NCBI GenBank assembly: GCA_964399965.1
Contig: CAYNRX010000047.1
Coordinates: 1-12,330 of the forward strand
DNA length: 12,330 bases
From: UBA1381 sp964399965
Lineage (GTDB): Bacteria; Bacillota; Clostridia; UBA1381
Reading direction: 5' to 3'
Below, one piece after another: positions 1-6,284 of the stretch (positions within the stretch are counted from its first letter, which is position 1; the number at the start of each line of letters is the position of its first letter). The notes below the pieces were generated by a model. It was not told where the DNA came from and did no database searches. It saw only the letters and a program-made list of their open reading frames with translations. A program made the position numbers and the translations under genes.

Positions 1-24
1 TTTATTTTCTTCATTAGCCAGAAA

Positions 25-51
25 TCAATTGCGAAAAGGTTTCGCAATTGA
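25..51. promoter_or_regulatory. 27-bp palindrome, candidate operator or mRNA hairpin
   Basis: Two perfect 12-base arms, TCAATTGCGAAA (25-36) and TTTCGCAATTGA (40-51), flank a 3-base centre AGG. The site ends 31 bases before the TTG start of the GH105 gene and 19 bases before its ribosome binding site. Size and symmetry fit a dimeric repressor site (a LacI-type operator is one possibility). As RNA it would form a 12-bp stem with a tight loop, but no U-run follows, so it is not a normal terminator. The regulator is not visible. Confidence 0.6.
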
Positions 52-70
52 CTGGAAAATAAAATGCAAA

Positions 71-76
71 GGAGAG
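71..76 (+). promoter_or_regulatory. Ribosome binding site that fixes the TTG start at 83
   Basis: GGAGAG lies 6 bases upstream of the TTG at 83-85. The reading frame is open further upstream to another TTG at 29, but that codon sits inside the palindrome and has no Shine-Dalgarno sequence in front of it. The protein start is therefore placed at 83. Confidence 0.7.
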
Positions 77-82
77 ATAAAA

Positions 83-2236
83 TTGGGTTACTATTTTGAC
101 GACACCAGGTCGCTGTGGTCGTACGAGGGCGCAGATCCCAAGGCCGCCCTTTCATCGCTTGCCCACCGCTATATGGGGCAGAACCTCAAGCATGGGCTTT
201 ATATGCGCGCTTATACGAATGATGGTATCGTGAGGACTACGGATTACCGCTACAAGGTGGACTTTAACGAGATCTTCCCCGACGCCAAGGAAAAGGAATG
301 CGTCTGGGCTTTTGCCAAGCTGTGGTTTGACGGAGAATCCTCGTTCGGCTACGATATAAACTGCTTCGGCCCCATGACCATGTACATGAACGGCGAGGTA
401 GTGTACAAGTCCGACCTGTTCAAGGAGAGGTATTCCGAGACCTCGACCAGGGTATTCATAAACGCCAAGCCCGGCTGGAACGATATCCGCGTGCGCTTCC
501 AGAAAACGAAGGCCGGCTTCGGCGGCCATTTCGGCACCTGGATCGGCAAGTGGGATCAGTATGTGCTTATGCCGACGGCGGAGCGCGACGGCCGCGAGGG
601 CTGGATCTTCACCGAGCCGGTATCGCCCGATTACGTGCCGGAGTGCTACACCCTGGGCATGAGCGAGGCTGATTTCGATGTAAAGGTGTATCCCGATACC
701 GCCTGGGACGACAGTGAAAAGGCCATGGGACAGATGCAGCGCATGTACGGGCTTTGCCCGGGCGGCTATGCCGTGGGCTGGAGCCGGATGTTCTTTGACG
801 AGATCGGTACCCATACATACGAATTTGAGCTGGACGCAAAGTCCCCGGCGGCGGTCATCATAGACGGCAAGGAGGTCTATAAGACCGAGGGCGGCGTATC
901 CAAGTTTGAAGTTGAGCTGCCGTTCGGCGAATACGATGTGCTTGTAAGATCGGACTGCGGCGATGGCTGGGGATATTCCTTAAAGCGTACCGATGGTACC
1001 CCGTTTAAAAGCGGCGCCCGCTGCAAGGGCACGGCCGACCCCTGGGTATATATCGGTCCCTTTGACGGGGATTTCTGCTTCCCGGCGGAAACGGCGCTTG
1101 ACCTAAAGCACGTTGTCGGCGAGCCTAAGAGGTACTGGCGGCTGGACGAGAGGAATACATATGTGCGCCCCTATAACGAGAATACGCTCTACGGACGCTG
1201 GAATTATCCTTTGGGAGTTACCATGTACGGCCTTTTGCACGCGGCAAGGATACTGGGGAGCGACGACATGCTTTCCTATATAAAGGATCACGTGCAGCTG
1301 TGCTGCGATACGCTTGAGTATGCGCTCTGGGATAAGGAGCAGTACGGCGGAGCGACCTCCATACATAACCTGCTGACATCTATCGACAGCCTCGACGACT
1401 GCGGCTCCTTCGCCTCCATGATGCTGGAGGTAAACAAGTATATGCCCCTGGACGGAGTAGAAAAGGTGGCTAATTATGTCGGCGACTATATCTTCAACCA
1501 TCAGGCGCGCCTGGAGGACGGGACCTTCTTCAGAAAGGAAATGATGCACCATTTCCACAACATGACCATGTGGGCGGACGACCTTTACATGAGCGTGCCG
1601 TTTTTGGTAAGATATTCCAAGTTCAAGAACGATCCCAAGTACATAAACGATGCGGCGCGTCAGTTCTTCGGCTTCAAGAAGCGTCTTTTCATGCCCGAGG
1701 AGCAGATAATGTCGCACGTATATGATTTCAAGTACGATTCCAAGACGAACGTTCCCTGGGGCCGCGGCAACGGTTGGGTAGTGTTCTCGATGACCGAGCT
1801 TTTGGCGGAGCTCCCGGACGATCATGAGCTGAAGGGCGACTTGATAGAATTTTTGAACACGCTGTGCGAGGGCTATCTGAGATTACAGGATCCCGAGGGA
1901 ATGTGGCACCAGGTCATAAACGAGTGGGATTCCTACCCGGAGACCTCCTGCACCTCGATGTTCATCTACGCCTTCTCCCGCGGCATCCGCTACGGCTGGC
2001 TGAGAGATCCGGAGAAGTATGTGCGGGCGATCTATAAAGGCTGGGAGGCTATCACAAAGACGAGCGTCGATGCAAACGGTAATGTTTACGGCGTATGCCG
2101 CGGCAGCGAATTTAGCTTCATCTCCGATTATTACAAGTACGAGCTGGGCTGGAATCTAAACGATACTCACGGCACGGGCATTGTGATGCTGGCCGGTATC
2201 GAAGTGATACGCCTGGGCGAGTTTTTGAAGCAGTAA
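83..2236 (+). CDS. GH105 unsaturated rhamnogalacturonyl/glucuronyl hydrolase with a large N-terminal beta-rich extension
   Basis: 717 residues from a TTG start. Residues ~350-717 match the alpha/alpha-barrel of GH105 (YteR/YesR type), which hydrates and releases the 4,5-unsaturated uronic acid left at the non-reducing end by polysaccharide lyases. Visible motifs are NYPLG (374-378), MWADDLYM (496-503, with the likely catalytic Asp at 499 or 500), WGRGNGW (559-565), LQDPEGMWHQV (601-611) and PETSCTSM (619-626). The domain alone has the usual length of a single GH105 enzyme (~370). Residues 1-~350 are extra: beta-rich, with aromatic-rich segments and a YIGPF motif at 323-327, resembling paired beta-sandwich modules of unknown role. 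No signal peptide is present, so it should act in the cytoplasm on imported oligosaccharides. The neighbouring importer fits this. Exact substrate (rhamnogalacturonan, other pectin or uronate polymer) is not shown by the sequence. Confidence 0.92.
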   Translation: MGYYFDDTRSLWSYEGADPKAALSSLAHRYMGQNLKHGLYMRAYTNDGIVRTTDYRYKVDFNEIFPDAKEKECVWAFAKLWFDGESSFGYDINCFGPMTMYMNGEVVYKSDLFKERYSETSTRVFINAKPGWNDIRVRFQKTKAGFGGHFGTWIGKWDQYVLMPTAERDGREGWIFTEPVSPDYVPECYTLGMSEADFDVKVYPDTAWDDSEKAMGQMQRMYGLCPGGYAVGWSRMFFDEIGTHTYEFELDAKSPAAVIIDGKEVYKTEGGVSKFEVELPFGEYDVLVRSDCGDGWGYSLKRTDGTPFKSGARCKGTADPWVYIGPFDGDFCFPAETALDLKHVVGEPKRYWRLDERNTYVRPYNENTLYGRWNYPLGVTMYGLLHAARILGSDDMLSYIKDHVQLCCDTLEYALWDKEQYGGATSIHNLLTSIDSLDDCGSFASMMLEVNKYMPLDGVEKVANYVGDYIFNHQARLEDGTFFRKEMMHHFHNMTMWADDLYMSVPFLVRYSKFKNDPKYINDAARQFFGFKKRLFMPEEQIMSHVYDFKYDSKTNVPWGRGNGWVVFSMTELLAELPDDHELKGDLIEFLNTLCEGYLRLQDPEGMWHQVINEWDSYPETSCTSMFIYAFSRGIRYGWLRDPEKYVRAIYKGWEAITKTSVDANGNVYGVCRGSEFSFISDYYKYELGWNLNDTHGTGIVMLAGIEVIRLGEFLKQ

Positions 2237-2245
2237 AACCTGGGA

Positions 2246-2283
2246 TATTCTGGCGGGGACGGCAAAATTTCCCTGCCGGAATA
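2246..2283 (+). terminator. Stem-loop after the GH105 gene, possible terminator without a clear U-run
   Basis: A 14-bp stem with two G-T wobbles pairs 2246-2259 with 2270-2283 around a 10-base loop, starting 10 bases after the stop codon. The following bases are only mildly T-rich, so it may end transcription weakly or protect the 3' end of the message rather than act as a classic intrinsic terminator. Confidence 0.5.
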
Positions 2284-2308
2284 TGTTAGGAAGCTGTATA
2301 TTTTGTGC

Positions 2309-2326
2309 AATTTTCGCACGAAAATT
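2309..2326. promoter_or_regulatory. 18-bp perfect palindrome upstream of the importer promoter
   Basis: AATTTTCG-CA-CGAAAATT is a perfect inverted repeat with a 2-base centre, ending 62 bases before the -35 box of the importer promoter. It overlaps the tail of a TTGTGCAA motif (2303-2310). It shares the TTTCG/CGAAA half-site with the palindrome at 25-51, but with the halves in the opposite order. A regulator site is inferred, not shown. Confidence 0.4.
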
Positions 2327-2388
2327 TATAAATAACAGAGTTCTATCTGAAATTTATAGAATTTGACCAAAAAAATTAAAAAAATTTA

Positions 2389-2417
2389 TTGACAATACAA
2401 CAAAAAAAGTGTACAAT
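2389..2417 (+). promoter_or_regulatory. Sigma-A promoter of the ABC importer operon
   Basis: TTGACA (2389-2394), a 17-base spacer, and TACAAT (2412-2417) give a near-consensus promoter. A run of A and T upstream (2361-2388) could act as an UP element. Transcription should start near 2424, leaving a leader of about 240 nucleotides before the first permease gene. Confidence 0.88.
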
Positions 2418-2423
2418 AAATTA

Positions 2424-2662
2424 TGTAATTATCCGCGCCGATCACGGGGCAGAGCTGCGGGATTTGTTGATTTGTGCTTTAAAAAAGGATATCGTCCCTT
2501 TTTTAGGATGAATTGACCAAAAAATGCAGCAAAAACCTGTGCATTGCGTGGAAAATGCCGAAGTCCCCGGTTTGGAGATTTTGCACAATGGGGAAAGTGC
2601 ACAAAAACCGTTCGGACATGGGGTCTTGGGAAAAATAATTCAAACTTTAGGAGGGTTTTTAC
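2424..2662 (+). other. Long 5' leader of the importer operon, no known riboswitch recognised
   Basis: About 240 transcribed bases separate the inferred start site from the ATG at 2663. The leader holds an A-run/T-run hairpin (2480-2505). It also holds repeated GTGCA/TGCAC motifs at 2538-2543, 2581-2588 and 2597-2602, plus a second copy of TTGACCAAAAAA (2513-2524) also found upstream of the promoter (2363-2374). The TTGCACAA at 2581-2588 is the exact reverse complement of TTGTGCAA at 2303-2310. I cannot match the leader to a riboswitch or T-box class. It ends in a strong AGGAGGG at 2649-2655. Confidence 0.5.
2480..2505 (+). other. Hairpin in the importer leader, attenuator-like
   Basis: TAAAAAAGG (2480-2488) pairs with CCTTTTTTA (2497-2505) around an 8-base loop. 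The stem is A/U-rich and its 3' arm is itself a T-run, a form seen in weak or bidirectional terminators. Placed ~55 bases into the leader, it could attenuate transcription, but its predicted stability is low. Confidence 0.35.
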
Positions 2663-3643
2663 ATGGCTAAAGTCGCAAAAGTCAATGCAAGTCCCGCTGC
2701 CGGGACTTCAAGAAAGATGAAGACGTCAGCAAAACTCTGGAGAGATAAGTGGATGTATCTTCTGATGCTCCCCGGTTTTCTGTTCTTCATCATCTTCAAA
2801 ATCATCCCCATGTGGGGCGTATTGATCGCTTTCAAAGACTACTATGCGGGTGTTCCTCTGGGAAATACTCCGTGGGTAGGCTTTGACAACTTCGTGCTTC
2901 TGTTCACGGCCGGCGGTTTCTGGCAGCTGCTTCGTAACACGCTTATCATCTCCGCGATGAATATCGTGCTTTACTTCCCGCTGCCGATCATCCTGGCGCT
3001 GTTGTTAAACGAGATCCGCGTTCAGTGGTACAAGAAGTTCTTGCAGACGCTCGTTTACGTTCCCCACTTCGTATCTATGGTCGTTATAGCGTCTATCACC
3101 TTCATGCTTATAAAGGTGCCCGCTACAAACGACGGGACCTTGGCAGGCGGCGCTTTTTATGAGATCATAAGGGCGATCACCGGCGAAGGTGTGGACATCA
3201 TGGCTACCCCGACGAACATCTACTGGGTGCTCATCATCCAGACGATATGGAAGGAAACCGGTTGGGGAACGATTATCTTCCTGGCGGCTATCGCCGGTGT
3301 TGATGTTGAGCAGTACGAGGCGGCTATCGTTGACGGCGCTTCCAGATTCCAGCAGCTCATCTACATAACGTTCCCGGCAATTCTCGGAACTATCGTTACG
3401 ATGTTCATCCTGAGAATGGGTTCGGTTCTTGACACAGGTTTCGAGCAGATAATCCTTATGCAGAACGAGCTTAACAAGTCCTACTCCGAGACGTTCGATA
3501 CCAACGTTTACAACATCGGTCGTGTAGGCGGTAACTACGGTTATTCAACGGCCGTGAGCTTGTTCAAATCGGTGGTCAGCATCACCTGTATGCTGACGGC
3601 TAACGCCCTTGCTCATAAGGTTGGCCAGGAAGGTCTGTTCTAA
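2663..3643 (+). CDS. Carbohydrate ABC transporter permease, LplB/YteP type
   Basis: A 326-residue inner-membrane permease of the CUT1 (MalF/LplB) class that forms half of the membrane channel of a sugar importer. After a basic, soluble N-terminus (1-~30) there are about six hydrophobic segments, near 31-56, 94-117, 133-150, 187-213, 237-253 and 298-318. The cytoplasmic EAA loop that docks the ATPase is seen as E219-A220-A221 with G225 (EQYEAAIVDGASRF from 216). Length and N-terminus match LplB-like proteins rather than longer MalF. AGGAGGG at 2649-2655 precedes the ATG at 2663. The gene ends in tandem TAATAA and is followed after 24 bases by the second permease gene. In Bacillus subtilis related permeases (YteP-YtcP) serve rhamnogalacturonan oligosaccharide uptake, which fits the GH105 neighbour; the substrate here is inferred. 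Confidence 0.95.
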   Translation: MAKVAKVNASPAAGTSRKMKTSAKLWRDKWMYLLMLPGFLFFIIFKIIPMWGVLIAFKDYYAGVPLGNTPWVGFDNFVLLFTAGGFWQLLRNTLIISAMNIVLYFPLPIILALLLNEIRVQWYKKFLQTLVYVPHFVSMVVIASITFMLIKVPATNDGTLAGGAFYEIIRAITGEGVDIMATPTNIYWVLIIQTIWKETGWGTIIFLAAIAGVDVEQYEAAIVDGASRFQQLIYITFPAILGTIVTMFILRMGSVLDTGFEQIILMQNELNKSYSETFDTNVYNIGRVGGNYGYSTAVSLFKSVVSITCMLTANALAHKVGQEGLF

Positions 3644-3667
3644 TAAAGAAAGGGGAGGAAATAGCAA

Positions 3668-4552
3668 ATGATTAGTATTAAAAGAAGATCACTCGGAGAT
3701 ATAATCACCGACGTTGTGGTTTACGCACTCCTCACGATCATCGCCGTGGTAATGGTTATACCGTTTATCTACGTTATAGCCGCGTCGTTTGCGACTGAGG
3801 CGGAGATCAGAACAAGATCGCTGTTTATCATTCCGAACACCGTTACGCTTGACGCATACAAGCGTATATTCGATATGAACGATATGGGTGAAACCGTATT
3901 CCGTTCGCTCTTTATATCGATAGCCGTTACCGTAATAGGAACGTTCATAAACCTGTTCTTTACGACTACGATGGCTTATTCGCTGACAAAGAACGTAAAG
4001 GGTCAGAAGGCCGTTATAAAGATGGTACTTTTCACAATGGTATTCTCCGGCGGCATGATCCCGCTGTTCTTGGTTGTTCAGTACCTCGGTCTCTACGATA
4101 CATATGCAGCCCTTATACTGCCGGGTGCCATCAGTGCTTACAATATGATCATCGTAAGAAACTTCTTCCTGGGACTTCCCGCAGGACTTGAAGAGGCTGC
4201 CTCCATCGACGGCTGCAGCGATATAGGGATATTTGTAAAGATAGTCCTTCCGCTGTCGATGCCAGTGCTGGCGACCTTCGGTCTGTTCTATGCGGTAGGT
4301 CACTGGAACAACTACTTCGGCGCATTGCTCTATCTTGCCGATACAAAGAAGTACCCGTTCACACTGGTACTGAGAAATATCGTTATGCAGGGTCAGGATC
4401 CGGAGGCGGCTGTAGACCCGAACAACCCTCCTCCCGAGGATACAATGAAGATGGCTATCATCGTTATCGGTACCGTCCCCATCCTTATCGTATATCCGTT
4501 CCTGCAGAAGCACTTCGCAGCCGGTGTTATGGTCGGCGCGATCAAGGGTTAA
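3668..4552 (+). CDS. Carbohydrate ABC transporter permease, LplC/YtcP (MalG) type
   Basis: A 294-residue MalG-class partner of the preceding permease. The first membrane segment runs near 12-35 and is followed by the usual extracellular loop and about five more hydrophobic segments. The EAA loop is clear at E176-A177-A178 with D181-G182 (LEEAASIDGCSD), followed by a conserved LP-rich turn. The C-terminus ends in GAIKG, typical of this subfamily, where the tail contacts the ATPase. GGGGAGG at 3652-3658 sits 9 bases before the ATG. No ATP-binding subunit is encoded beside it; importers of this family in Bacillota commonly share an MsmX-type ATPase encoded elsewhere. Tandem TAATAA stop, then 24 bases to the binding-protein gene. 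Confidence 0.95.
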   Translation: MISIKRRSLGDIITDVVVYALLTIIAVVMVIPFIYVIAASFATEAEIRTRSLFIIPNTVTLDAYKRIFDMNDMGETVFRSLFISIAVTVIGTFINLFFTTTMAYSLTKNVKGQKAVIKMVLFTMVFSGGMIPLFLVVQYLGLYDTYAALILPGAISAYNMIIVRNFFLGLPAGLEEAASIDGCSDIGIFVKIVLPLSMPVLATFGLFYAVGHWNNYFGALLYLADTKKYPFTLVLRNIVMQGQDPEAAVDPNNPPPEDTMKMAIIVIGTVPILIVYPFLQKHFAAGVMVGAIKG

Positions 4553-4576
4553 TAAGAAAGGGAGGAATATATAACT

Positions 4577-6112
4577 ATGATGAAAAAGAACGTAAAGAAA
4601 TATGTTACGCTCAGCTGCCTCCTGGCAATCGCAGCCGGTGCGGTGGCAGGCTGTGCCCCCAAGGCGCAGACGCTTGACCTGAGCGTAGATCCCCCTGTTA
4701 TAACCATCATGGGAAGCGCCTATCAGGCGCAGCCGGCAGAATCCGGCCCTGTTTTGGAGGCTGTCGAGGACTACCTGGGCGTAGACCTGCAGATAACCTG
4801 GACGGCGTCATCCGGTTACGATGAAAAGATCACCGCCACCATGGCTTCGGGCGAATACCCGATGATCATGCAGGTAGGTACAAGAAGCTCCAGCGTTATC
4901 CAGAACTCCCGTGCGGGCAGCTTCTGGGAGGTAGGCGAGGAGATGAAGGATGCTACAAAGTATCCCAACCTTTCGCAGGCCAATCCGCTGATCCAGCATA
5001 ATATTTCTATCGATGGTAACGTTTACGGTCTCTATAAATCTAGAGACCTCGGCCGTAACGGTGTTTCCATCAGAACAGACTGGCTGGAGAATCTCGGCCT
5101 TGAGATCCCCAAGACGCTTGACGAGTTCGGCGAGGTACTGCGTGCCTTTACCGAGGACGACCCCAACCAGGACGGTATCCAGAATACATACGGTATGATC
5201 GTTACCGCTTACACAGGCCCCTTGGATAACCTGCTCGTTTGGTGCGGCGCACCCAACAAGTACGGCTGGGATGAGGAGAAGCAGGAGATACGTCCGGCTC
5301 ACGAGTTCCCCGAGTACATGGAAGGCCTTGACCTGATGAAGACCTGGCTGGAGGCCGGTTACATCAACCAGGATATGGCTACCCGTTCCTCCGATAAGTG
5401 GGACGAAGACTTCTTGAACGGCCACGCCGGCGTTATCATCGACGTTGCAGACCGTGCAAGACGTTTGCAGACAAACATCGCTAAAATCGATCCTGATGCG
5501 ACAGTAGGCGTATTCGGTTCCGTTGCTAAGGATGAAAATTCCGAAAGACGCGTGCTGCCGACAACCGGTTACAACGGCTTCTTCGTACTGCCGAAGGCTG
5601 CTCTTCCCAACGAGAGCGATATGCAGTACGTGCTTGGCGTTATCGACCGTATGCAGGATGCTACCGCGTCCGACCTTATGCAGTACGGTATCGAGGGTAC
5701 GCACTATACGATCGGCGACGATGGCTACATCGTGCAGACACAGGATGCACAGCTTAAGCAGGATTTTGCTGACCTCAACCAGCTGCTGACATTCATGACA
5801 GATAACTCCAACATTAATGTTCCCTACGCCAACGAAACGGCTAAAGAGGTGGAGCTTGTTCTGGAGGACAACGCGCAGTATTCGGTGCCTAACCCGGCTG
5901 AGTCCTACGTTTCCAAGGCTTATTCGCTGAGCGGCCCGCAGCTTGACGCTGTTATCTCCCAGGCCAATATCGGTTATATCATGGGCAACCTTACTAAGGA
6001 AGACTGGTATTCCGAGATGGAACGCTGGGGCAACATGGGCGGCAACCAGGTCGTTAAGGAAATGAACGAGGCTTATCAGGCTGATACAAGCGAGTATAAG
6101 ACCATCTACTAA
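4577..6112 (+). CDS. Extracellular solute-binding lipoprotein, LplA/YtcQ type
   Basis: A 511-residue substrate-binding protein that captures the sugar outside the cell and delivers it to the two permeases. The N-terminus is a lipoprotein signal: basic residues, a hydrophobic stretch 10-24, and lipobox VAGC with the lipidated Cys at 26. The remainder has the size and composition of family 1 binding proteins of the LplA group, including the acidic D-P-N-Q-D-G loop (195-200) followed by NTYG (203-206), a calcium-loop-like signature frequent in this group. Two start codons lie in tandem (4577 and 4580) behind GGGAGG at 4560-4565; either is possible. It is the last gene of the operon and is followed at once by a strong terminator. 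Oligo-uronate or rhamnogalacturonan fragments are the likely ligand from context only. Confidence 0.95.
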   Translation: MMKKNVKKYVTLSCLLAIAAGAVAGCAPKAQTLDLSVDPPVITIMGSAYQAQPAESGPVLEAVEDYLGVDLQITWTASSGYDEKITATMASGEYPMIMQVGTRSSSVIQNSRAGSFWEVGEEMKDATKYPNLSQANPLIQHNISIDGNVYGLYKSRDLGRNGVSIRTDWLENLGLEIPKTLDEFGEVLRAFTEDDPNQDGIQNTYGMIVTAYTGPLDNLLVWCGAPNKYGWDEEKQEIRPAHEFPEYMEGLDLMKTWLEAGYINQDMATRSSDKWDEDFLNGHAGVIIDVADRARRLQTNIAKIDPDATVGVFGSVAKDENSERRVLPTTGYNGFFVLPKAALPNESDMQYVLGVIDRMQDATASDLMQYGIEGTHYTIGDDGYIVQTQDAQLKQDFADLNQLLTFMTDNSNINVPYANETAKEVELVLEDNAQYSVPNPAESYVSKAYSLSGPQLDAVISQANIGYIMGNLTKEDWYSEMERWGNMGGNQVVKEMNEAYQADTSEYKTIY

Positions 6113-6123
6113 TAAAGATAGAC

Positions 6124-6158
6124 AAACCGTCCCCTTATATGGGGACGGTTTTTGTTTT
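6124..6158 (+). terminator. Strong intrinsic terminator of the importer operon
   Basis: AAACCGTCCCC (6124-6134) pairs perfectly with GGGGACGGTTT (6141-6151) around a TTATAT loop, and a T-rich tail runs to 6158. It begins 11 bases after the stop codon. This is a textbook rho-independent terminator and separates the importer from the next transcription unit. Confidence 0.95.
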
Positions 6159-6177
6159 CTAAGACGGAAAAACGGGC

Positions 6178-6206
6178 TTGCAAAAGGCGTAAAACCGTGG
6201 TACAAT
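6178..6206 (+). promoter_or_regulatory. Sigma-A promoter of the beta-propeller gene
   Basis: TTGCAA (6178-6183), a 17-base spacer and TACAAT (6201-6206) predict a start near 6213. That lies just before the ATG at 6225 and leaves ~72 leader bases before the better-supported ATG at 6285. The -10 box is identical to that of the importer promoter. Confidence 0.8.
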
Positions 6207-6284
6207 ATAGATGTATGTTTAACCATGGTCAAAAGCTGCGGCGGAAAAGGAGACCGCGCGTCAGCACACGAAAGGGGCAGAATA

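Noticed and set aside
29..82. Upstream TTG start adding 18 residues to the GH105 protein
   Set aside because: The TTG lies inside the palindrome at 25-51 and lacks a Shine-Dalgarno sequence, while the TTG at 83 has GGAGAG at proper spacing.
2424..2662. Known riboswitch or T-box in the importer leader
   Set aside because: I could not find a recognisable conserved core or a specifier/antiterminator pair; only local hairpins and repeated short motifs are visible.
2524..2670. 48-codon frame in the importer leader that overlaps the permease start
   Set aside because: It has no ribosome binding site at usable distance and no recognisable peptide. A leader peptide is possible but nothing in the sequence supports translation.
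6225..6284. ATG at 6225 as start of the propeller protein
   Set aside because: There is no ribosome site, and it sits about 12 bases from the predicted transcript start. The added 20 residues are not a signal peptide, and ATG at 6285 is better supported.
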